Positions 9,117 to 16,049 of a stretch of 64,000 nt of DNA are shown here, piece after piece. The notes under the pieces are model-generated. The model was not told where the DNA came from. It did not search any database and worked only from the letters and a program-made list of their open reading frames with translations. Source of the DNA: Bacteroidota bacterium. GTDB lineage: Bacteria; Bacteroidota; Bacteroidia; AKYH767-A; 2013-40CM-41-45. The DNA lies in assembly GCA_016720935.1 (NCBI GenBank), contig JADKJP010000005.1, positions 372,001 to 436,000 of the forward strand, read 5' to 3'. The translations under genes were made by a program, and so were the position numbers. How positions within the stretch are numbered: position 1 is the first letter of the stretch; the number at the start of each line of letters is the position of its first letter.

Positions 9117-10697
9117 TTATGCTTTGTATTTTGGAATAAGTTCGCCTGCTACTTTCTCAAGTACGGCAGTGACCGCATCATCAATTTTTCCGCTGCGCAA
9201 ACTATCCAGCGTTCCTTTGTGCTGAGCTTCGAGCAACGCGACATATTCCGCTTCGAATTGTTTCACTTTATTGATCGGCACATCACGAAGGATTCCTTTC
9301 GTTCCACAATAAATTATTGCGATTTGTTTCTCAACAGCAACCGGAGCATACTGTCCCTGCTTCAGAATTTCAACGTTACGCGCTCCTTTATCCAGTGTTG
9401 ATTTAGTAGAAGCATCCAGGTCAGAACCGAATTTTGAGAAGGCTTCCAACTCACGATATTGCGCCTGGTCAAGTTTCAAAGTACCCGCTACCTTTTTCAT
9501 CGACTTGATCTGCGCATTACCGCCCACACGGGAAACGGAGATACCCACGTTAATCGCGGGGCGAACACCGGCATTGAACAAGTTCGCTTCAAGGAAAATC
9601 TGTCCGTCTGTAATGGAAATTACGTTGGTTGGAATGTAAGCTGATACGTCACCTGCCTGAGTTTCGATAATCGGAAGGGCCGTGAGAGATCCTCCGCCTT
9701 TTACCAGATGGCGAATAGATTCCGGAAGATCATTCATCTGGCGTGCGATTTCATCTGAGTTGATGACTTTCGCGGCACGCTCGAGCAAACGGGAGTGCAG
9801 ATAGAATACGTCACCCGGATAAGCCTCACGACCGGGAGGACGACGAAGCAGAAGTGAAACCTCACGATAAGCAACAGCCTGTTTTGATAAATCATCATAC
9901 ACAATCAGCGCGGGTTTTCCAGTATCACGGAAAAATTCTCCGATTGCCGCTCCGGCCATTGGGGCGAAGAACTGCATTGGAGCAGGTTCCGAAGCGGAAG
10001 ATGCGACGATCACCGTGTATGGCATCGCTCCGGCTTCAGTCAGTGTTTTCAAAATCTGTGCAACAGTTGATCCTTTCTGACCAATCGCTACATAAATACA
10101 AAATACGGGTTCTCCTTTGTCGTAAAATTCTTTCTGGTTGATGATCGTATCAATCGCCACCGCTGTTTTTCCGGTCTGACGGTCACCGATAATCAATTCA
10201 CGCTGACCGCGTCCAATCGGAATCATCGCGTCAATCGCTTTGATACCGGTTTGAAGCGGCTCGTTTACCGGCTGACGATAAATTACACCCGGAGCTTTAC
10301 GTTCCAAAGGCATCTCGTAGAGATCTCCTGTAATCGGGCCTTTACCATCAATTGGGCTACCGAGAGTATCTACCACACGCCCCAACATTCCTTCACCAAC
10401 TTTAATGGATCCGATTTTGCCGGTACGTTTTACAACGTCTCCTTCTTTGATATTGGAAGAAACTCCAAGCAATACTGCTCCGACGTTATCCTCTTCAAGA
10501 TTCAATACGATTCCCTGAAGACCGTTTTCGAATTCGATCAATTCACCGGACTGAACCCGTGTGAGTCCGTAGATACGTGCGATACCGTCTCCAACCTGGA
10601 GTACAGTACCCACTTCTTCCAATTCTTTTTCTGTTTTGAAGCCGGCAAGCTGCTGACGCAGAATCGCGGAAACTTCATCGGGTCTTACTTCTGCCAT
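9117..10697 (-). CDS. atpA: ATP synthase F1 subunit alpha
   Basis: A 526-residue alpha subunit, the non-catalytic nucleotide-binding subunit of F1. Key motifs are the P-loop GDRQTGKTAVAID (about residue 170), VIVASSASEPAPMQFFAPMAG, the PPGREAYPGDVFYLHSRLLERAAK block and the arginine-finger region with SVSRVGGNAQIKSMKKVAGTLKLDQAQYRELEAFSKFGSDLD. Length is slightly above the common 500-515 residues, as in other Bacteroidota. It lies 63 bp after atpH and 49 bp before atpG in the same operon. Confidence 0.98.
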   Translation of the reverse strand: MAEVRPDEVSAILRQQLAGFKTEKELEEVGTVLQVGDGIARIYGLTRVQSGELIEFENGLQGIVLNLEEDNVGAVLLGVSSNIKEGDVVKRTGKIGSIKVGEGMLGRVVDTLGSPIDGKGPITGDLYEMPLERKAPGVIYRQPVNEPLQTGIKAIDAMIPIGRGQRELIIGDRQTGKTAVAIDTIINQKEFYDKGEPVFCIYVAIGQKGSTVAQILKTLTEAGAMPYTVIVASSASEPAPMQFFAPMAGAAIGEFFRDTGKPALIVYDDLSKQAVAYREVSLLLRRPPGREAYPGDVFYLHSRLLERAAKVINSDEIARQMNDLPESIRHLVKGGGSLTALPIIETQAGDVSAYIPTNVISITDGQIFLEANLFNAGVRPAINVGISVSRVGGNAQIKSMKKVAGTLKLDQAQYRELEAFSKFGSDLDASTKSTLDKGARNVEILKQGQYAPVAVEKQIAIIYCGTKGILRDVPINKVKQFEAEYVALLEAQHKGTLDSLRSGKIDDAVTAVLEKVAGELIPKYKA

Positions 10698-10760
10698 TGT
10701 ATGAGTATGATTAATGTTTGATGAACTATTTGTTATTGACAGGAATCGCTTCCCGTAAAA

Positions 10761-11318
10761 TTAATTTTTGCGAACGTATGGATTAGAGGAAAAATCCTTG
10801 GCGAGTTTTCGAAGATCCGCCGCGATGCTTGCATCGTATTGCTTATCACCAATACGCAACACAAAACCACCAATCAGTTTCTGGTCGATTTTTTCGATCA
10901 GCTCCACTTCTGATTTTCCGGAGTTGCTGATCATTGCATACACTGTTTTACGCAGGTTTTCATCCAGTCCTACAGCCGAAGTAATTTCAGCGGTGAGGAT
11001 TCCTTTCTTGAGTTTGTAGAGAGAAATATATGATTTCGCGATGTGTTCGAGATAAGCTTCACGGCCTTTTCTGGCAACGATTTCAAAAAAAGAAATCGAT
11101 AAAGCATTCATTTTATCACCGAATACCTTGCGAAGAATTTCCATCTTCTTATCGGAATGAATGATCGGATTGGACAACAGTAATGACAAATCGCGATTGT
11201 CGGCACATACGCCTGCGAATAATTTCATATCCGCCTGCACTGCATCGATAATTCCCCTTTCCTGGGCAAGCTCAATCAGGGATTTCGCGTATCGTTTGGA
11301 AACTTTTGTCTCTAACAT
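10761..11318 (-). CDS. atpH: ATP synthase F1 subunit delta
   Basis: A 185-residue delta subunit (OSCP family), which ties the top of F1 to the b-subunit stator. It starts with SKRYAKSLIELAQERG, the conserved helical N-domain opening, and ends with LIEKIDQKLIGGFVLRIGDKQYDASIAADLRKLAKDF, the typical C-terminal signature (GGF-R-GD-D-S). It lies between atpF (52 bp upstream) and atpA (63 bp downstream). The length is normal for the family. Confidence 0.97.
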   Translation of the reverse strand: MLETKVSKRYAKSLIELAQERGIIDAVQADMKLFAGVCADNRDLSLLLSNPIIHSDKKMEILRKVFGDKMNALSISFFEIVARKGREAYLEHIAKSYISLYKLKKGILTAEITSAVGLDENLRKTVYAMISNSGKSEVELIEKIDQKLIGGFVLRIGDKQYDASIAADLRKLAKDFSSNPYVRKN

Positions 11319-11370
11319 TTGAAATGATCATGAGTGGACAAAAAACTCGTCAGAATTTTCTGTCGTGAAT

Positions 11371-11865
11371 TCAATTTAAATTAATGTCTTTCATCAGATT
11401 TTGCATCAACGACTTTTGCTTTTCATCGTTGCTCAATTCCTGACGCAGAATTTTTTCCGCGATTTCAATAGACATGATTGCCACCTGATTTTTCAATTCA
11501 GTGATCGCGGCCATTTTTTCAGTATTGATGGTCTCACGAGCAGCAGCCATAATTTTATTCGCTTCTGTCTGGGATTTTGTTTTTGCTTCGGCGATGATCG
11601 CGTCTTTCGCGTCACGGGCTTCTTTCAGCATTTGATCGCGTTCTGCCCGGGCTTCCTGGATCAGACGCTCATTTCCTGCAACCAGTGCGGCCATTTCTTC
11701 CTTCGCACGTTTGGCGGAATTCAACGCTTCAGCAATAGATTCTTCACGCTCTTTCAGTGATTTCAGAATCACCGGCCATGCAAATTTTCCCAGAAGGAAC
11801 AACAGCGTAAGAAACGATACGGACATCCAGAAAAGAAGGCCGATTTCGGGTTTGATCAATTCCAT
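11371..11865 (-). CDS. atpF: ATP synthase F0 subunit b
   Basis: A 164-residue b subunit, the peripheral stalk. A single N-terminal membrane helix (about residues 8-28, GLLFWMSVSFLTLLFLLGKFAWPVI) is followed by a long charged helix with EEMAALVAGNERLIQEARAERDQMLKEARDAKDAIIAEAK and the C-terminal QVAIMSIEIAEKILRQEL delta-binding region. It is separated from atpE by 91 bp that contain a strong hairpin (11908-11946), a likely point where expression drops from the multicopy c subunit to the later subunits. Confidence 0.97.
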   Translation of the reverse strand: MELIKPEIGLLFWMSVSFLTLLFLLGKFAWPVILKSLKEREESIAEALNSAKRAKEEMAALVAGNERLIQEARAERDQMLKEARDAKDAIIAEAKTKSQTEANKIMAAARETINTEKMAAITELKNQVAIMSIEIAEKILRQELSNDEKQKSLMQNLMKDINLN

Positions 11866-11907
11866 TGTTTTGCTTTATTTATTTTTTGTAAGCGTTTTTT
11901 TTAAGAT

Positions 11908-11946
11908 AAACAGGACGACGGCACCAACCGTGCAATCGTCCTGTTT
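11908..11946 (-). other. Intercistronic hairpin between atpE and atpF
   Basis: AAACAGGACGA (11908-11918) pairs with TCGTCCTGTTT (11936-11946), and an inner GCAC/GTGC stem (921-924 with 930-933 of the same thousand) lies inside. It starts 10 bases after the atpE stop on the minus strand. No T-run follows on that strand, so it looks more like an mRNA-stabilising or processing structure, or a partial attenuator, than a full terminator. Confidence 0.8.
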
Positions 11947-11956
11947 GTGTGTTGTT

Positions 11957-12223
11957 TTAAGCAACTTTCAAAACAACAAGCAGGCCGACAACCATCGCGA
12001 AGAAGGCAGCACCTTCTACGAGAGCGGCAGTCAAGATCATGTTTGCACGAATGTCGTTGGCAACTTCAGGCTGACGAGCGATTGATTCCAGAGCGGAACC
12101 ACCGATACGACCAATGCCCAAGCCAGCGCCTACGGCAGCAAGACCTGCGCCCAATGCAGCAACACCACCACCAAGACCAAGGTTTCCGAGGTTTTGTGCA
12201 TCAAGAAGAATTGAAGATAACAT
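11957..12223 (-). CDS. atpE: ATP synthase F0 subunit c
   Basis: An 88-residue hairpin of two membrane helices with the polar loop SIARQPE. The N-terminal helix is glycine rich (GGGVAALGAGLAAVGAGLGIGRIGG), as needed for ring packing. The ion-binding glutamate is in helix 2 (ILTAALVEGAAFF). The residue after it is Gly, not the Ser/Thr of sodium-type rings, so a proton-coupled ring is most likely (inference from family knowledge). It lies 35 bp after atpB and is followed by an unusual hairpin that may help give the high c-to-other subunit ratio. Confidence 0.97.
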   Translation of the reverse strand: MLSSILLDAQNLGNLGLGGGVAALGAGLAAVGAGLGIGRIGGSALESIARQPEVANDIRANMILTAALVEGAAFFAMVVGLLVVLKVA

Positions 12224-12258
12224 AGTAATTGTATTTAAGGGTTAAACTGAATTCAGAT

Positions 12259-13473
12259 TTATACGATAGCAGCCTCTTCCACATGCGCGTCATGACCATC
12301 GTGATCATGATGATGCTCCTCCACTGCCGCTCCGAAATAGATCGCGGAGAGGAAAGTGAATACATATGCCTGAAGGAATGCGACAAGCAATTCCAATACT
12401 GTCATGAATATTACGAAGGCAACCGAAAGCACCGATACTCCCCATCCTGCTCCGGCACTCGCTTCACCAAAAATGAAGATGAGACTGAAGAAAGACAATG
12501 CGATGATGTGACCTGCGGTGATGTTCGCGAACAATCGGATTGTCAATACAAATGGACGAAGGAAAACTCCCAACAATTCAATCGGCGTCAGTAACACCAA
12601 AACTCCAACCGGAACTCCGGGCATAGCAAAGACGTGTCGCCAGTAACTTTTGTTTGCAGCGAAACTCGTGATCAGGAAAGTCAATACTGCAAGTGTTAAT
12701 GTCACTGCAATATTTCCTGTTACATTGGCCCCTCCCGGTAAAATCGGAATCAAACCAAGCAGGTTATTGATCCAGATGAAAAAGAAAACCGTGAGAAGAT
12801 AAGGCATGAATTTTTCATACTTGGGACCAATACTGGCTTTTGCAATGTCATCGCGAACGAAAACAACAAGTGGTTCGATAAGGGATTGAAGTCCTTTTGG
12901 AGCCTCTCCTTTACGACGACCATAGGCCTTCGCAACAGAAATGAACATCCAAAGAATCAAAATGATGCTAAAAAGAAGCGCTGCTACATTTTTGGTAATT
13001 GAAAAATCGATTGTTGAGGCTGTGAGCGCTTCATTCATAGTCGTGCTTTCAGCTGAAATTTCTTCCATTTCATTGATCGCTTCAACCTTACCTTTTTCAT
13101 TCAAACGGTAACCGTTGTGAGCCATTTCACCATGATGAAAATGACCGGATGAAAAAACCGTTAAACCGCGTTCACTATTGTAAAGGATCACCGGAAGTGG
13201 AACAGATACCGCACTGTGGCCTTTTCCCCATAAATGCCAATCATGAGAATCACCAATGTGTTCAAGGATCATGGCACCGGCGTCAAATTTCTTTTCCGCT
13301 GGTTCATGATGTTCGGATTCGGTGGCAACTTCTGAATGAGCCGGTTCAGCCTGAGCATTTAAGCTGTCACCTTCTTCATTGGCAAAAGCAAGCCCACTGA
13401 ACAGAACGAACATTAAGGCTACCAATATCGCTTTCGCTCTCAAAAATCCCTGATTATGAATTAGTTGCAACAT
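12259..13473 (-). CDS. atpB: ATP synthase F0 subunit a
   Basis: A 404-residue a subunit, the stator half-channel for protons. The membrane core (about residues 160-380) holds the essential arginine in LRPFVLTIRLFANITAGHIIALSF and a conserved ELLVAFLQAYVFTFLSAIYFG end. It is much longer than the ~270 residues of E. coli: a cleavable-looking signal peptide (about 12-31, ending GLAFA) precedes a ~120-residue acidic, His-containing extracytoplasmic segment. The C-terminus is a His/Asp/Glu tail (EEHHHDHDGHDAHVEE). Long forms with a signal peptide are usual in Bacteroidota. It is the first gene of atpBEFHAG and has its own promoter. Confidence 0.97.
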   Translation of the reverse strand: MLQLIHNQGFLRAKAILVALMFVLFSGLAFANEEGDSLNAQAEPAHSEVATESEHHEPAEKKFDAGAMILEHIGDSHDWHLWGKGHSAVSVPLPVILYNSERGLTVFSSGHFHHGEMAHNGYRLNEKGKVEAINEMEEISAESTTMNEALTASTIDFSITKNVAALLFSIILILWMFISVAKAYGRRKGEAPKGLQSLIEPLVVFVRDDIAKASIGPKYEKFMPYLLTVFFFIWINNLLGLIPILPGGANVTGNIAVTLTLAVLTFLITSFAANKSYWRHVFAMPGVPVGVLVLLTPIELLGVFLRPFVLTIRLFANITAGHIIALSFFSLIFIFGEASAGAGWGVSVLSVAFVIFMTVLELLVAFLQAYVFTFLSAIYFGAAVEEHHHDHDGHDAHVEEAAIV

Positions 13474-13503
13474 GACTTCGGAAACAGTTTTTTAAAGAAA
13501 GCG

Positions 13504-13533
13504 CAAAAGTAGTATTTACTTACGAAAGAGCAA
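13504..13533 (-). promoter_or_regulatory. Promoter of the atpBEFHAG operon
   Basis: On the minus strand, TTGC (13533-13530) is followed after 18 bases by TACTTTTG (13511-13504), an exact TAnnTTTG -7 element. The atpB ATG at 13473 lies 30 bases downstream. Confidence 0.65.
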
Positions 13534-13581
13534 TGAGAAAATGTCGAACGGGGGTATATAAATTACAAAGTTTGTTATTGA

Positions 13582-13604
13582 TTATCAACACCTTATGTGG
13601 ATAA
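13582..13604. promoter_or_regulatory. Pair of inverted DnaA-box-like sites upstream of atpB
   Basis: TGTGGATAA at 13596-13604 is the exact reverse complement of the DnaA box TTATCCACA. TTATCAACA at 13582-13590 is a plus-strand copy with one mismatch, 5 bases away. They lie about 50 bases upstream of the atpB promoter in AT-rich sequence. Only two boxes are present, so a full origin is not supported. Confidence 0.4.
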
Positions 13605-13677
13605 AAAATCAATATTGATCTATACAACTTCAATAATTCCGATTTGATCGACCTGAAACCCGGCCGGCCCTTTTAAT

Positions 13678-13728
13678 TTTTATTGCCACGAATGCACGAA
13701 TAATATTTGTGCATTCGTGGCAATAAAA
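13678..13728. repeat. Perfect 20-bp palindrome, possible dispersed intergenic repeat
   Basis: Positions 13678-13697 and 13709-13728 are perfect 20-bp reverse complements around an 11-base loop; the core is gccacgaatgcac. There is no T-run outside the arms on either strand, so it is not a standard terminator, although it begins right at the stop codon of the minus-strand gene at 13730. It could be a REP-like mobile palindrome or a 3'-end stabiliser. Confidence 0.8.
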
Positions 13729-13729
13729 C

Positions 13730-14104
13730 TCAACCTGGGGTTCTGAATTTTCTCCACACCAGCATGACTTCAAATGCGGTGAATAAAAAATAAAAAATCA
13801 TGAACGTAAAAATGAAACGCATTGCATCCTGCTTATTGAAAAGGGTGTAAAGAACAAGTATGCCCAGGTGCAGCATTAACTTGAATGTGGTCGTCCCAAT
13901 ATAATATCGCACAAATACCTGAGGCCTGCCTTCAGAAGAGCGAAGCAACCCAAAATGAAACAACACTGTCACTGCAACGAAATAAAAATAAATCGCCCAA
14001 CTTGTGCCATTCACTTGTTCAGGAAAAATCAAAGTACCGGTTAGCCACATCGTGATGGCAATAAGCGCAGCGAATAATCCGAATTGTTGTAAGTATCTTT
14101 TCAT
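13730..14104 (-). CDS. Small four-helix membrane protein in the atp cluster
   Basis: A 124-residue protein with about four membrane helices: LFAALIAITMWLTGTLIF, WAIYFYFVAVTVLFHFGLL, LMLHLGILVLYTLF and FIFTFMIFYFLFTAFEVMLVW. I chose the ATG at 14104; a TTG 6 bases upstream is the only longer option. It sits between atpZ and atpB, the place of the AtpI-like accessory gene in Bacteroidota atp clusters. Its fold resembles such small proteins in layout, but I cannot name a family. A role in F0 assembly or ion handling is inference from position. Confidence 0.8.
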   Translation of the reverse strand: MKRYLQQFGLFAALIAITMWLTGTLIFPEQVNGTSWAIYFYFVAVTVLFHFGLLRSSEGRPQVFVRYYIGTTTFKLMLHLGILVLYTLFNKQDAMRFIFTFMIFYFLFTAFEVMLVWRKFRTPG

Positions 14105-14116
14105 CTTCAAACAAAG

Positions 14117-14141
14117 AACCCCGGTTAAACTTTCCGGGGTT
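14117..14141 (-). terminator. GC-rich hairpin between atpZ and the four-helix protein gene
   Basis: AACCCCGG (14117-14124) pairs with CCGGGGTT (14134-14141) over a 9-base loop. On the minus strand it is followed by CTTTGTTTG just before the ATG at 14104, so it could end atpZ transcripts or act as an attenuator or leader structure for the next gene. Confidence 0.5.
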
Positions 14142-14201
14142 TAATAATGTGAACTATGTACATGACCTGACATCTCGGTATTGAAATGTAAAGATCACCG
14201 T

Positions 14202-14435
14202 CTATTTCTTCTTGATAAAGTCTTTTATACTGAGATAAATTGCCGCGGCAACGGATAACAAACTAAGAGACAAAGTACACACCGGAACTTTGAGTCCGAA
14301 ATAGGCATCCAGCTTAACTCCTCCCCATACGCCTAGGCCAATAATGACCAGCATCTGCGTGGCCATTGAAGCATAGCGCATGTAAGAATAATCAGGCTGA
14401 TTTTTCTTTGGAGAGTTCGTTGGGTTTGTCGGCAT
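14202..14435 (-). CDS. AtpZ/AtpI family protein
   Basis: A 77-residue protein with two membrane helices (MLVIIGLGVWGGVKLD, about 29-45; CTLSLSLLSVAAAIYLSIKDF, about 52-72). The YMRYASMATQMLVIIGLGVWGGVKLDAYF pattern matches AtpZ/AtpI, small accessory proteins of the F-type ATP synthase linked to c-ring assembly or Mg/Ca import in other bacteria. The ATG at 14435 overlaps the bactofilin gene by 44 bp. An internal ATG at 14381 would avoid this overlap but would remove conserved-looking N-terminal residues, so I keep the longer start. Confidence 0.85.
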   Translation of the reverse strand: MPTNPTNSPKKNQPDYSYMRYASMATQMLVIIGLGVWGGVKLDAYFGLKVPVCTLSLSLLSVAAAIYLSIKDFIKKK

Positions 14436-14826
14436 TATTGATATCCTTGATTACAGGGCCCATGTTGCATGACCCGGTAAATGTAGCACCCACTTCAACA
14501 ACTAATTTTCCTGTTACGATGTCACCGATGACCTTTGATGTTGCTTTTAAAAACAAAAGTTCTGACACTACCGTTTTCCCTTTGATGGTTCCTGAGACAT
14601 CGGAATTCTGACTGTTTACATCTCCTTCTACCACACCTGTAGCACCAATCACCACTTTTGCTTTCGATATTACATGGCCATAAACCGTTCCATCAATTCG
14701 TATATCGCCATTGGAACGAATATCGCCTTCAATGACCGTTCCGGCTCCAATCAGGTTGATGGAAGATGATGCTCCTTCGCCTCCTTTTACCGCAGGGAGA
14801 GTGTTTTTTCCGGTTTTATTGAACAT
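14392..14826 (-). CDS. Bactofilin (polymer-forming cytoskeletal protein)
   Basis: A 144-residue bactofilin: a short flexible N-terminus, then a right-handed beta-helix of repeating G-x-h-x-G-D-h units (GTVIEGDIRSNGDIRIDGTVYGHVISKAKVVIGATGVVEGDVNSQNSDVSGTIKGKT). A charged tail follows. Bactofilins self-assemble without nucleotide into membrane-associated filaments that organise envelope growth. No transmembrane helix is visible. It is the first gene before atpZ, overlaps it by 44 bp, and has a very good promoter at 14894-14923. The neighbourhood with the ATP synthase suggests co-expression, not necessarily shared function. Confidence 0.95.
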   Translation of the reverse strand: MFNKTGKNTLPAVKGGEGASSSINLIGAGTVIEGDIRSNGDIRIDGTVYGHVISKAKVVIGATGVVEGDVNSQNSDVSGTIKGKTVVSELLFLKATSKVIGDIVTGKLVVEVGATFTGSCNMGPVIKDINNADKPNELSKEKSA

Positions 14827-15131
14827 AATATAAATTGTTAAAAATGAAACTTATAGCCCTGTTTTCAACATCCCTTGGTTGAAAAAAGGACGACAAATAT
14901 AGAACAAAATCTGATGTGACAAAATGGAGGAATTCACTCACTAAATCTTGTCCGCGGTCTTCACTATTTTAATAAAAAAGAGGCCTTTTCACATGAAATT
15001 GAAAAACGAATTTTATCATTTCTGACCTCAATCAAGGAAATCAGCGAAACACAATTCGTTTCACTAACTTTGAATACACCAAAGAATACACATCGCAGAT
15101 TTTCCCGGCACAGTTCACGAACTAATTATAA
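14827..15131. other. Divergent intergenic region, bactofilin / metallophosphoesterase-like
   Basis: This 305-bp gap holds the bactofilin promoter on the minus strand and a plausible TAACTTTG -7 element on the plus strand at 15065-15072, 59 bases before the lipoprotein gene. No open frame, RNA structure or repeat was recognised in the remainder. Confidence 0.6.
14894..14923 (-). promoter_or_regulatory. Bactofilin-atpZ promoter
   Basis: On the minus strand, TTTG (14923-14920) is followed after 18 bases by TATATTTG (14901-14894). Both elements match the Bacteroidota consensus exactly. The leader to the ATG at 14826 is about 60 bases. Confidence 0.75.
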
Positions 15132-15986
15132 ATGATCAGTAGAATTCCTTTTCGTTTTACCCTAATTATTCTGTTGATTCCTTTCCTGGGAGCCTGTCGA
15201 AAAGATCACACTTACCTTACTTCGGAAGATCCTGATCTGAAATGGTACCTGCATCTTTCACACACGCGCACCGATAGCAGCCCCTCGATGGATGCAACAG
15301 CGGAGAAGATACATTTCAAAAACTATGATATGCTCTGGTTAGGTGGCGATTTGGAAAGTGAAACGGCAAGAGACTCTGCGACAATTTCTTTTGCAGATTC
15401 CATTTTCGATCTCAGCAACCCGGATGTGTTGTGGGCACTTGGAAATCACGATTACTCCGATTTGTCAGTGGTACAAGCAACCACAGGAAGAGCTCCTTTT
15501 TATACCTACACCAAAAACAAGATCACTTTCCTGGTTCTGGATACACAGGACAGTATGAGCAATTTTGTTGGAGCACAATTAAATCTGATCAACGCGGTCA
15601 CTGATACCATTCAGAATTCTACGCATCTGATTCTATTACATCATCAGTTAATCTGGATGTATAACAACCCTGATTTGGAAAACTCAATTACAAGTGTCAC
15701 TAATGGTGGTTTTGGCACCTGCTTTTATTGTATCAATCCAAATAACTTTTATACGGATGTTTATCCAAAACTTTTATCCGTTAAGCAACGGGGAATAGAA
15801 GTAATCTGTATTGGTGGAGACATCGGAATCAACGCGAAAACTTTTGAATACACCACTTCAGATGGAATACATTTCCTTGCATCGGGAATTTCCGCAGGAG
15901 ATTCAGGAAACAAAGCGTTGTTGTTCCAACATAATGTACGAACTCACAAGCTTACCTGGGAATATAAAGATCTTGAGAATCTGTAA
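15132..15986 (+). CDS. Metallophosphoesterase-like lipoprotein with degenerate metal site
   Basis: A 284-residue lipoprotein (signal peptide with lipobox LGAC, Cys22). The calcineurin-like phosphoesterase core is visible: LWLGGD (Asp73), the GNHD motif (104-107) and ILLHHQ. The first metal-binding motif, normally D-x-H, reads SHTR (His44, Arg46), and the final GH-x-H motif is replaced by CIGGDIG. Two of the usual ligand sets are therefore missing. It may be a single-metal or inactive member acting in the periplasm or outer membrane. A family relationship is likely, enzymatic activity doubtful. It is transcribed alone on the plus strand. Confidence 0.75.
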   Translation: MISRIPFRFTLIILLIPFLGACRKDHTYLTSEDPDLKWYLHLSHTRTDSSPSMDATAEKIHFKNYDMLWLGGDLESETARDSATISFADSIFDLSNPDVLWALGNHDYSDLSVVQATTGRAPFYTYTKNKITFLVLDTQDSMSNFVGAQLNLINAVTDTIQNSTHLILLHHQLIWMYNNPDLENSITSVTNGGFGTCFYCINPNNFYTDVYPKLLSVKQRGIEVICIGGDIGINAKTFEYTTSDGIHFLASGISAGDSGNKALLFQHNVRTHKLTWEYKDLENL

Positions 15987-16049
15987 AAAATTTCTATCTG
16001 CTCCTTTGAACTGAACTTACAAAAAGACCGGCCTGATTTTATTCGTGAA

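Noticed and set aside
11957..12223. Sodium-type c-ring
   Set aside because: The ion-binding Glu is followed by Gly, not Ser/Thr, as expected for a proton-type ring.
12229..12594. Plus-strand frame opposite atpB
   Set aside because: It is antisense to the conserved a-subunit core and lacks a promoter.
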